DNA from: Paenibacillus donghaensis
GTDB lineage: Bacteria > Bacillota > Bacilli > Paenibacillales > Paenibacillaceae
Direction of reading: 5' to 3'
Length of the DNA stretch: 64,000 nt
Assembly (NCBI RefSeq): GCF_002192415.1
Contig: NZ_CP021780.1
Coordinates: forward strand, 8,478,334 to 8,542,333
Below are positions 56,920-64,000 of the stretch, piece by piece; within the stretch, counting starts at the first letter, position 1; every line of letters begins with the position of its first letter. The notes under the pieces are model-generated. The model had not been told where the DNA came from. It was given only the letters and a program-made list of their open reading frames with translations, and made no database searches. A program made the position numbers and the translations under genes.

Positions 56920-57024
56920 GGTGTAGTGCTGAGCAACCGTCCAACAGGACGGTAGTGCAGCAGGACGGTAGTGCAGCAGCGAGGGGGAACCGCGTGGCGA
57001 TAAGGTAGCTAAGCGACAAGTAAC

Positions 57025-57240
57025 CGCGGAGCAAGGAAGTGATGTGGAGTAAAGAGCTACCGCGGAGCAAGGAAGTGATGCGGAGTGAAGAGTTACCGCG
57101 AAGCAAGGAAGTGATGCGGTGTGAAGAGCTACTGCGAAGCAAGGAAGTGATGCGGAGTGAAGAGCTACCGCGGAGCAAGGAAGTGATGCGGTGTGAAGAG
57201 CTACTGCGAAGCAGTAAGGTAGTGTGGGAGCGAGGAGTAA
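57025..57240. repeat. 36-bp tandem repeat, six copies
   Basis: Units start at 57025, 57061, 57097, 57133, 57169 and 57205, the last one degenerate. The core is CGCGGAGCAAGGAAGTGATG plus CGGAGTGAAGAGCTAC. Units alternate two variants (GGAGCAAGG...CGGAGTG and GAAGCAAGG...CGGTGTG), which suggests growth by 72-bp duplication. The length is a multiple of three and one frame is open through it (ELPRSKEVMRSE), but there is no start site and the frame runs into antisense glpX. Confidence 0.85.
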
Positions 57241-57329
57241 CCGCGAGGCAAGAATTTAGTGTGGAGCAACAGACCCGCGCACAGCTTGAAGCTCCTAAGA
57301 AGCAACAAGCTGCAGGCAAGCCGCTGAGC

Positions 57330-58324
57330 TTACAGGGATGCGGCGTTCTTGCGCAGGGCCATGCCGTCCGGGATCTCCTTGCCGGGCAGGAAATGAATAC
57401 TGCGCACATAGCGGATCGTGCGGCTCTGCGCCCGCATGATCACGGAGTGGGTCTCGGCGCGTTCCTTGCCGATGAACCGCACGCCGCTAAGGAACTCGCC
57501 GGAGGTTACGCCGGTGGCGGCGAAGATAACATCGCCGGTGCCGACCATATCCTCCATGTAGAGTACACGTGTCGGGTTGGCGATGCCCATGCGCAGGCAG
57601 CGCTGCAGCTCGAAGGGGCCGTCCGGCAGCAGCCGGCCCTGCAGTTCGCCGCCGAGGCATTTCAGCGCGGCGGCGGCCAGCACACCCTCGGGCGCTCCGC
57701 CGGAGCCGAGGTACAGGTCAACTTCGCTGTCCGGCAGCGCCGCTGCAATAGCTCCGGCGACATCGCCGTGGCTCAGCAGCTGGATGCGGACGCCGCCTTG
57801 CGCAAGCCGGCAATCAGCTGCTCATGCCGCTTGCGGTCAAGGACCATCACCGTCAATTCCGACAGGGACTTGCCGCTGTAATGCACCGCCTTCTGGAGGG
57901 TGACCTCCAGCGGGTCCTCCAGCCGCAGCTTGCCGGCCAGCTCCGGCCCGCAGGCCAGCTTCTCCATGTAGATGTCCGGCGCATGAAGTAGGCTTCCCTT
58001 GTCCGCGATCGCGATCACGGACTGGGCGTTGTGCAGCCCGCAGGCCACCACCTCCGTGCCCTCCAGCGGATCTACCGCGACATCGACCGAAGGACCGCGG
58101 CGGTTGCCGACCTTCTCCCCGATATAGAGCATCGGCGCATCATCCATCTCGCCTTCGCCGATCACAACCGTACCGTCAATGGATACGGAATCAAACATGG
58201 AACGGATGGCGGTGGTTGCCGCATCGTCGGCGGCATTCTTGTCGCCCCGGCCGATCCAGCGCGCAGATGCCAGAGCCCCCAGTTCAGTTACCCTTACAAT
58301 CTCAAGACCCAATTCGCGTTCCAT
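57330..58324 (-). pseudogene. glpX: Class II fructose-1,6-bisphosphatase, frameshifted
   Basis: ATG 58324, 7 nt after GGAGGG. The first part reads ELGLEIVRVTELGALASA, GRGDKNAADDAA, IGEGEMDDAPMLYIGE and VDPLEGTE, the substrate and metal motifs, to about 57797. There one base is missing (AAGGCGGCGTC should be AAGGCxGGCGTC), and the C-terminal part (GVRIQLLSHGDVA, YLGSGGAPEGVLAAAALKC, ATGVTSGEFL) reads in another frame to 57330. Restored length about 331 residues, normal. The enzyme makes fructose 6-phosphate in gluconeogenesis. The sense of the neighbours (ppsR, ccpN) argues that the gene is real and the break may be an error. Confidence 0.9.
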
Positions 58325-58358
58325 AGCCATTCCCTCCATTTGTGTTTAGGATGTTAAC

Positions 58359-59159
58359 TCAGATATAACCCATAATAACGCCAGCGGTTTCCTCTATAGC
58401 TTTGTCCGTAATATCAATGACAGGGCAGCCCAGCTTGCTAAAAAGCACGGCCGCGTATTCCATTTCTTCGGTGATCCGCTCCAGGCTGGCATATTGCGAG
58501 CCCACCGGAAGACCAAGCATCTTCAGGCGTTCGGAGCGGATCTTCAGCATATGCTCCGGCTCCATGGTCAGTCCTATCAGCCGGTTGGGCGGAAGGCTCA
58601 GCAATTCCTGGGGTGGGCCAATCTCCGGTACAATCGGATAATTAACCACCTTCTTGCCACGATGGGCCAGGAAGATGCTGAGCGGTGTCTTCGAGGTGCG
58701 GGACATGCCCAGCAGTACGATATCGGCCTTCAGCATGGCACCCAGATCGCGCCCGTCATCACAGGCGACAGTGAATTCAATCGCCTCGATCCGGCGGAAA
58801 TAATCCTCGTCCAGCTGATGCAGCAGGCCGGGCCGGGACTGGGGCGCGTCGTCAAAGGTGTCGATGAAGGCCTGCATCATCGGGCCCATGATATCGACGA
58901 CCCGCAGATCGAGGCGGACCGCCTCTTCACGCATCATCTCCCTCAGCTCCGGCTGCACCAGGGTATAGGCGACGAACCCCTGATGCTGGGCGGCTTCCTC
59001 CATCAGCTTGCGAAGCTCATCTTCAGTTCTTACATTGCCGTGTCTTCGAATCGTGACACGCTGGTTCTGAAACTGGTGGATTACGGCCTGCACGACCGCC
59101 TCCGCCGTATCGCCGATTGAATCCGAGCATATCGTGATCAAATGTGGAGATTGCAACAT
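58359..59159 (-). CDS. Pyruvate,phosphate dikinase / PEP synthase regulatory protein (DUF299)
   Basis: A 266-residue protein. The P-loop-like LLGMSRTSKTPLSIFLA lies near residue 155; ICSDSIGDTAEAVVQAV opens the protein and QYASLERITEEMEYA is near the end. The family phosphorylates PPDK or PEP synthase with ADP and removes the phosphate with Pi, switching PEP formation. It is the YqfL equivalent, directly downstream of ccpN as in B. subtilis. Same strand as glpX, 35 bp upstream of it. Confidence 0.93.
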   Translation of the reverse strand: MLQSPHLITICSDSIGDTAEAVVQAVIHQFQNQRVTIRRHGNVRTEDELRKLMEEAAQHQGFVAYTLVQPELREMMREEAVRLDLRVVDIMGPMMQAFIDTFDDAPQSRPGLLHQLDEDYFRRIEAIEFTVACDDGRDLGAMLKADIVLLGMSRTSKTPLSIFLAHRGKKVVNYPIVPEIGPPQELLSLPPNRLIGLTMEPEHMLKIRSERLKMLGLPVGSQYASLERITEEMEYAAVLFSKLGCPVIDITDKAIEETAGVIMGYI

Positions 59160-59177
59160 GCGGCTCTATTCCTCCTG

Positions 59178-59822
59178 TTATCCATTGGCTTCAATTTCGA
59201 GGAGCAGTTTAATGATGGAGGTCTTGGTCAGGCGCCCGACCACATCCAGCTTGACGCCGTTCTCCCCATCCCCGCCGGACACAACAACGGGCAAGCTGTC
59301 CACCTCATGAAAAATCATCTTATGTGCCGCCTCCAGCACCGGCTCCTCGGGGGAGACGGTCACTACCTTGGGCTGGCGGGTCATCACCATACTTACCGGG
59401 ATCGTGACGGCACCCGGATTGCCCAGCGTTACCTTCAGAAAATCCTTGCGAGAGGCTACTCCGGCCAGCTTCCCGTCTCCGTCGCAGATAATCAGCGTGC
59501 CGACATCCTGGAGGAACAGTGTGACTACCGCATCCTGAACCGTAGTGGTTTCCCGGATAATAATCGGCAGGCTCTGGATATCCTTGACCTTTGTCTCCTG
59601 CAGCAGCTTACCGCCCGAGAGGCGCGGTTTAGCCTTAGTGCCAAGGAAATAACCTACCTTGGGCTTGGCGTCAATATAATCGAGCATGACCAGAACGGAG
59701 AGGTCGGAGCGGATCGTTGGCCGGCTGAGCTGCAGGCTTTCGGCGATCTGCTCGCCGGTAATGGGTGCTCTTTTTTTGACAATATCAATGATTTGCATTT
59801 GCCGTGATGTTAGTTCGATCAC
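59178..59822 (-). CDS. ccpN: Transcriptional repressor CcpN
   Basis: A 214-residue protein from GTG at 59822, behind GGAGGGACATT; an upstream ATG at 59852 lacks a ribosome site. A winged helix-turn-helix occupies residues 1-60 (ITGEQIAESLQLSRPTIRSDL), followed by GYFLG and two CBS domains (residues 75-210). The length matches B. subtilis CcpN, the repressor of gapB and pckA on glucose. It starts a ccpN-ppsR-glpX block. Confidence 0.93.
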   Translation of the reverse strand: MIELTSRQMQIIDIVKKRAPITGEQIAESLQLSRPTIRSDLSVLVMLDYIDAKPKVGYFLGTKAKPRLSGGKLLQETKVKDIQSLPIIIRETTTVQDAVVTLFLQDVGTLIICDGDGKLAGVASRKDFLKVTLGNPGAVTIPVSMVMTRQPKVVTVSPEEPVLEAAHKMIFHEVDSLPVVVSGGDGENGVKLDVVGRLTKTSIIKLLLEIEANG

Positions 59823-59983
59823 AATGTCCCTCCACTTCCTTATACAAGGCACAGGCTTCCTCTATAGACAAGGAGCACCGCTTAACGATTCCCCCTCTCG
59901 ATTATGAGTCATAATCACCTTCAATATCCGTTAACTTGATTATATAATACGCAATAGTGGTCATTAATGCAACATATAGTACG

Positions 59984-60916
59984 TCATATATTAGATTTTT
60001 TTACAACGGATGTGTTTAACTTCGCTTTAAAAAGCATTTGCACCAGCGCCCGGCCATTCACCAGCACCGTTCCGGTGATGATGGTGAACACGCCAAGCAG
60101 CGTCATCCAGGAGATCTCCTCCTTGTAGAGCAGGAATCCTACGCCGACGGCGATCGGGGGGGAAATGTACAGCCAGGTAGAGGGGAACACCGGATTCGTC
60201 CGTGCAACCAGCCAATAGAACAAGCTGTGGCCGACCATAGAGCCCACTACAGTAAGGTAGAGCAGCGAGCTGGCGCCTTCGAACGAGAGCAGAAATTCGG
60301 GATGCACCTTCTCGGTAGTCAGCGACAGAAGCAGCAGTAAGGTGCCGCCGTAGATCATTTGAGCCGCATTCAGTGCGATGGGAGAAACTTCGGACATGCG
60401 GGTGCTTACTTTTTTGGAATAAACCGCGCCTACGGCATAACAGCATTCCCCGACCAGGACGACAGCACAGCCGATCACCCATAGCGGCGAGACGTCAACA
60501 GCAAGACCCGGCAGCACCAGCAGCAGCACCCCGACAAGGCCGATCATACAGCCATAGATGGACAGTCTGGAAGCTTTTTGGCGGAGAATGGCGGTCTGCA
60601 GCAGCAGAATCATAATCGGGCCGGTAGCCGACAGCACCGCAGCAAGTCCGGAAGATACATATTGTTCCGCCCAATAGAGTGTCGAGAAGGTGCCGAAGGT
60701 CAGCGTGGCCCCGGTGAGTAGCATTTCCTTGCGGAGCAGGAGTTTGAAGCTGGCCCGGCCTTTCCAAACCATATAGAGCAGCAGAATCGTTCCCGCCGCC
60801 AGAAACCGCAATCCCGCCGAGAAGAAAGGAGGCGCGCCTGCGTCTACTCCAATTTTGATCGCCAGAAAGGTGGTGCCGAAGATCAGACAAACCAGTGAAT
60901 ACGCCAATAAAATCAT
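59984..60916 (-). CDS. EamA/DMT-family transporter
   Basis: A 310-residue protein with ten membrane helices in two EamA repeats. The first repeat starts LLAYSLVCLIFGTTFLAIKIG; the second includes SPIALNAAQMIYGGTLLLLL and PPIAVGVGFLLYKEEISW. The group exports metabolites or amino acids; the substrate is unknown. The gene is divergent from a MocR-type regulator across a spacer of 164 bp, an arrangement in which the regulator often controls the transporter. Confidence 0.9.
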   Translation of the reverse strand: MILLAYSLVCLIFGTTFLAIKIGVDAGAPPFFSAGLRFLAAGTILLLYMVWKGRASFKLLLRKEMLLTGATLTFGTFSTLYWAEQYVSSGLAAVLSATGPIMILLLQTAILRQKASRLSIYGCMIGLVGVLLLVLPGLAVDVSPLWVIGCAVVLVGECCYAVGAVYSKKVSTRMSEVSPIALNAAQMIYGGTLLLLLSLTTEKVHPEFLLSFEGASSLLYLTVVGSMVGHSLFYWLVARTNPVFPSTWLYISPPIAVGVGFLLYKEEISWMTLLGVFTIITGTVLVNGRALVQMLFKAKLNTSVVKKSNI

Positions 60917-61035
60917 GTTCAGTTCCCCTTTGTAATGTTGCTTCAGATCATAGTTCTCTATGCATTTTATCTATCATATAGGGGAGAGTACAGAACAGAT
61001 GGTGAAGAGTAGAACAGATTAGGCGGGAAATAAGG

Positions 61036-61041
61036 TACAAT
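61036..61041 (+). promoter_or_regulatory. -10 box of the MocR gene
   Basis: TACAAT 40 bp before the ATG at 61081. It leaves the ATG at 61044 too close to be the start. Confidence 0.35.
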
Positions 61042-61080
61042 ACATGAAACAGAGGTTGCGGAGAGGATGGGAAGCAGAGA

Positions 61081-62524
61081 TGGCAAAATCAGCGAGAGAC
61101 TCAGGTTCGGCACGGTCAGCGCAGGGACAGCCGTTGTTCAGGCAGGTAATGAAATTTATGCTGAACCGGATAGAGCGGGGCGAATGGAAGGCGCATGAGA
61201 AGCTGCCCTCCATCCGGCTGCTGGCGGAAGAAACCGCGGTGCATCGGCTTACTGTGTTCAAGGCTTACCGGCAGCTGGTCGAGGAAGGCAAGCTTTATGT
61301 GCGTGAAAAGCAGGCTATTATGTCGCCCCGCAAGGGGGCTATCCGCACGGAAGGAGGAGACTGCGGCGGGTACAGCCGCCTTGTATTCGCTGACCAATGC
61401 GCTTTCGGATATCCAGCGGATGCAGGTAGAATATCAGTTCTCGCAAGCGCTGATTGATCCGGGACTGCTGCCCAATCTGTTTTTGTCTGACTATGTCAAA
61501 AAAGTCTTCGATCTCTACCCGAAGGTCATGGGCACCTATTCGACGGTACAGGGTGACCCGGAGCTGCGGGAGACGTTAAGCCAGCATTTCCGTACCCATC
61601 ACCGGCTGCAGCTGTCTGCGGACGAGCTGCTGATTACTTCCGGCGCACAGCAGGCGATTAACTTGATCTCCGGATGCTGTTGGGTCCGTTGGATACGGTG
61701 CTGGTGGAGCGGCCTACTTATAGTGTGGCTATGGATATTTTTCGCCGGGAGGGGGCTCGGCTGGTGCCGGTCGAGATCACCCCGCAGGGGTATGATCTGG
61801 CGGAGGTTGAGGCGCTGATGAGGAAGCACAAGCCGCGCTTCTTCTATCTCAATCCCACGCACCATAATCCAACAGGCTACACCGTGCCTGCCGAGCAGCG
61901 GAAGCTGCTGGTCGAGCTGGCCGAGCGCTACCGCTGTCTGCTGGTGGAGGATGACCCGTTCCGCGATATGTATTTCGGGGCTGAGCCTCCGCCGCCTTGT
62001 TTCGCATATGATACGGAGGGTTGGGTCATCTATATCAGCAGCTTCAGCAAATATGTCGCTCCGGGGCTGCGCATCTGCGCGGTAGCCTGCCGTCATCCGT
62101 TCATGGAGCGGCTGATTACGGCCAAGTCGCTGGCGGACAACGGCACTCCGCTGCTGAATCAGAAAATCTTCCTGCATTACTACACCTCGCCCCGCCTGCA
62201 GCAGCATCTGGTGAAGCTGCGGATTGCGCTTCAGGTGCATAAGGAGATTGCGGAGGAGGTGCTGTCTGCTGCCGGATGGACCTGGACCGCCCCGCAGGGT
62301 GGGCTGAATCTGTGGGTCAAGCTGCCGGAGGACATACCGGTGGATGTGCTGTTTGCGCGTTGTATGGCGGAGTCGATCGCTTTTGTGCCGGCGAGATTCT
62401 AGATCCGCGCGGCGAGATGAAATCCTGGCTGCGTCTCAGTTATTCATTCGCCAGCGAAACGGTGCTGCGCGAGGGCATGCAGCGGCTGACAGCGCTAGCC
62501 GGGTCGCTGGGGGCGTCGAGGTGA
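61081..62524 (+). pseudogene. MocR/GntR-aminotransferase-family regulator, four frameshifts
   Basis: The GntR-type winged helix-turn-helix reads from 61081 (QPLFRQVMKFMLNRIERGEW, LPSIRLLAEETAVHRLTVFK). Frame changes are needed at about 61312 (AAAAGCAGGC for AAAAGCGGC, restoring EKSGYYVAPQ), at about 61330-61360, at about 61670 and at 62390 (CCGGCGAG for CCGGGCGAG). The aminotransferase-like domain then reads GAQQAINL, LNPTHHNPTGYT, LLVEDDPFRDMYF and the PLP lysine in SSFSKYVAPGLR, ending at 62522. Such proteins are PLP- or amino acid-responsive regulators. Broken as written. Confidence 0.88.
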
Positions 62525-62640
62525 CGAAATGCGGAGCGGGGGATTGGATGCGCATATTACTGGCAGACTTGGAAGGGATGCAGCGGCTGACAGCGCTGGT
62601 CGAATCGCTGGTGATGCCGAGTTGACGAAGCGCGGGGCAG
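62477..62640. repeat. Degenerate direct repeat of the MocR 3' end
   Basis: ATGCAGCGGCTGACAGCGCT occurs at 62477 (inside the MocR end) and again at 62578, offset 101 bp. The following 40 bp are also alike (TCGCTGG...GAGGTGACGAA and TCGCTGG...GAGTTGACGAA), including a stop at the same place. The second copy is not coding. The rest of the spacer 62525-62972 has no gene. Confidence 0.7.
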
Positions 62641-62972
62641 GCTCGGAGTGATCTGATGAAGCGTGGGAAACGGTGGGATCATTCGTGGCAGCGCTCGAAG
62701 GGGATGTCGGGTCAGCCGGGTTGAAGACGGCGAGGTCTGCTCCTTAGCCGACCGGAACGGTTGAGAATAATCAGGAGGGGTAAGGAATTAGCATGGCGGA
62801 GTGTTTCGTTGCCAAATGTACTTTTAAGCTGGCTGGAAATGCTGCTTGGTGACATGACGATAGGTGATCAAGTGAATGGAGGACGGGGCTTGATTGCGCT
62901 GTCTCATTTCTGCTAAATGCTGTAACCTTATCCAGTCGGTGAACGTCTGAACTGTAAAGGAGTGTGGTTCTT

Positions 62973-63668
62973 ATGTTAAGCAGATTGCGAAATCCGGCTT
63001 TGGTAATTCTATGCGCCGCGTTGGTTGTAATGGGCCTGCTGATTGTGCGTCCTGGGGTGAGCTATGCCTGTTCTTGTGTTGTGCCCGATGGGCCACAGGC
63101 GTCGCTGGAACGGAGTGCCGCTGTCTTCAGTGGTGAGGTGGTATCTATGGAGGAGAAGCAGGGAGTTGTCACCTCCACGGGTGATCCGGTACAGGTGACG
63201 TTTAAGGTAGCGAACAGCTGGAAGGGGGTGGAGGGTGACGAGGTGACCTTAACCACCGCGATGTCTTCGGAGAGCTGCGGCTTCGAGTTCACGGAAGGCA
63301 GCAGCTACCTGGTCTATGCCGGCGGCGCGGAAGGCAAGCTGCAGGCCAGCCTGTGCAGCCGGACCGTAAAGCTGGCCTCTGCGGGCGAGGACCTGGAGGC
63401 ACTTGGCCCAGGGACTTCGCCCAGTGTAAGCCCGTCCCCTGCGGCGAGTGCGGAACCCCCGCAGGGCGTGGAGACGCCGCCCGTTGCGGAGGGCGGGGCA
63501 GGCAATGACGGCGGCAGCGGAGACAACGCTGAACCGGCAGTGAATGCCGCCGAGTCCGGCGGAGATTCCGCCCAGATCTACGTGTGGTCCGGCGTGGCGC
63601 TGCTTGCGCTTGTAGTAGTAGTTGTGATATTCCGCTACAGAAGCATCAGAATGCGCAGCCGGAAATAG
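62973..63668 (+). CDS. Membrane-anchored secreted protein with TIMP/NTR-like domain
   Basis: A 231-residue protein; the ATG at 62973 follows AAAGGAG at about 10 nt. A signal peptide (VILCAALVVMGLLIV) ends in YACSC, followed by VVPDGPQASLERSAAVFSGEVV. The C-S-C start and the Cys pair later (SSESCGFEF, ASLCSRTV) fit the tissue inhibitor of metalloproteinase-like fold found in Bacillales. A linker rich in Pro, Ser and Gly (residues 145-200) leads to a C-terminal membrane helix (VALLALVVVVVIF) and a basic tail. Function unknown; perhaps surface protease inhibition. Confidence 0.8.
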   Translation: MLSRLRNPALVILCAALVVMGLLIVRPGVSYACSCVVPDGPQASLERSAAVFSGEVVSMEEKQGVVTSTGDPVQVTFKVANSWKGVEGDEVTLTTAMSSESCGFEFTEGSSYLVYAGGAEGKLQASLCSRTVKLASAGEDLEALGPGTSPSVSPSPAASAEPPQGVETPPVAEGGAGNDGGSGDNAEPAVNAAESGGDSAQIYVWSGVALLALVVVVVIFRYRSIRMRSRK

Positions 63669-64000
63669 CTCTGGGTTATCAAGCAAATATGAGGGTGGAT
63701 GCTCCGGCTATGAGGCAGGCGTATCGCGTAGGAGGTCCGGGCATCAGCGCCCCTAAGTAACATGGGTTTCTTTGCTGCTGCCTACCCGCCTGCTGCCTGC
63801 TAAGCGGTACCTGCTGCTCACTGCTTGCTATTTACCGCCTGTCGTGTGGTGTCTGATGTCTGTCGTCTGCTCCTGCCGTCTGATGCTTGCCACTTACCGC
63901 CAACGGCCAAGCGCCAACTGCCAAGCGCTACCCCCAGCCACCAACCGCTACCCGCAGCCCCAGTGCCCTGTGTCCGATGGGAAAGCCTGCAAAAGTACAT
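63669..64000. other. Low-complexity spacer at the window end
   Basis: No gene seen. From about 63770 the + strand is rich in C and T with short imperfect repeats of CTGCT and GCCAACxGCCAAGCGC. The last 15 bases (63986-64000, CCTGCAAAAGTACAT) are a partial copy of the palindromic family at 49907-50092. Confidence 0.5.

Larger units (their letters stand above)
55944..57024. other. Gene-free, repeat-rich spacer
   Basis: I see no supported coding sequence. It contains the roughly 21-bp repeats at 56201-56340, an imperfect inverted repeat at 56384-56427 (GACTG...CCC against GGGG...CAGTC), a partial direct repeat of AGGAAGCTGAATCTGAAG (56567, 56601), a hairpin at 56877-56919, and two CAGGACGGTAGTGCAG units near 56945-56976. 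Confidence 0.6.

Noticed and set aside
57025..57240. CRISPR array
   Set aside because: The 36-bp units follow each other directly without spacers, and no cas genes are present. The 63-bp repeat and the palindromic arrays fail for the same reason.
57039..57881. A 280-codon open frame on the plus strand
   Set aside because: A chimera of the 36-bp repeat translation and the antisense strand of glpX.

Overview
The window looks like chromosomal DNA of an endospore-forming Firmicute, most probably a Paenibacillus. The evidence is an H-type small acid-soluble spore protein gene, a ku/ligD end-joining operon with a forespore-type promoter, a CIRCE-controlled groES-groEL operon, YesM/YesN-type sensors beside sugar ABC importers that lack their own ATPase, and intergenic palindromic repeat families. 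The backbone order tsaE-tsaB-rimI-tsaD / ABC-F / moaC / tatA-tatC / groES-groEL matches the Bacillus subtilis ydiB-groEL neighbourhood as I remember it. No phage, transposase, rRNA, tRNA or CRISPR was seen.

Layout. 1-15.6 kb: a partial glycolipid glycosyltransferase, a TetR-YhgE pair with matching operators, the large subunit of glutamate synthase without its small subunit, an ABC-2 exporter, a bactofilin next to an M23 peptidase, cardiolipin synthase and a YitT protein. 15.7-19.2 kb: ku, ligase and polymerase genes in one operon, back to back with an acidic small protein and sspH. 19.3-28 kb: tRNA t6A genes, a DnaA-box cluster, an ABC-F gene, folate and molybdopterin genes, and tatAC. 28.1-34.6 kb: a lower-GC sugar island (LacI regulator, three-part importer, DUF1861 protein, GH130 enzyme), probably for mannosides. 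34.6-37.5 kb: a repeat-rich spacer and groES-groEL, with a 63-bp tandem repeat between the two genes. 37.6-49.4 kb: an msrA remnant, then a xylan-oligosaccharide island (response regulator, histidine kinase, response regulator, importer, GH43, GH10).

47.6-62.5 kb contains eight frameshifted genes carrying about 17 single-base indels between them: GH43, ZIP, AraC, ClbS/DfsB, 2Fe-2S ferredoxin, YflT-like, glpX and MocR. Intact genes are interspersed (GH10, NIPSNAP, aldo-keto reductase, ppsR, ccpN, an EamA transporter). The central metabolic gene glpX is among the broken ones and many shifts lie in short homopolymers, so sequencing or assembly error is at least as likely as real decay. From 55.5 to 57.3 kb and after 62.5 kb there are long spacers made of degenerate minisatellites rather than genes.

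How parts work together. The two sugar islands each pair a sensor or repressor with a lipoprotein-dependent importer and cytoplasmic enzymes; both have cre-like sites just downstream of the promoter, which suggests CcpA control. ccpN-ppsR-glpX forms a gluconeogenesis control block. The end-joining operon probably works in the forespore or the germinating spore. The most unusual sequence signals are the groES/groEL intercistronic tandem repeat, the DnaA-box cluster between tsaD and the ABC-F gene, and several palindromic intergenic repeat families.
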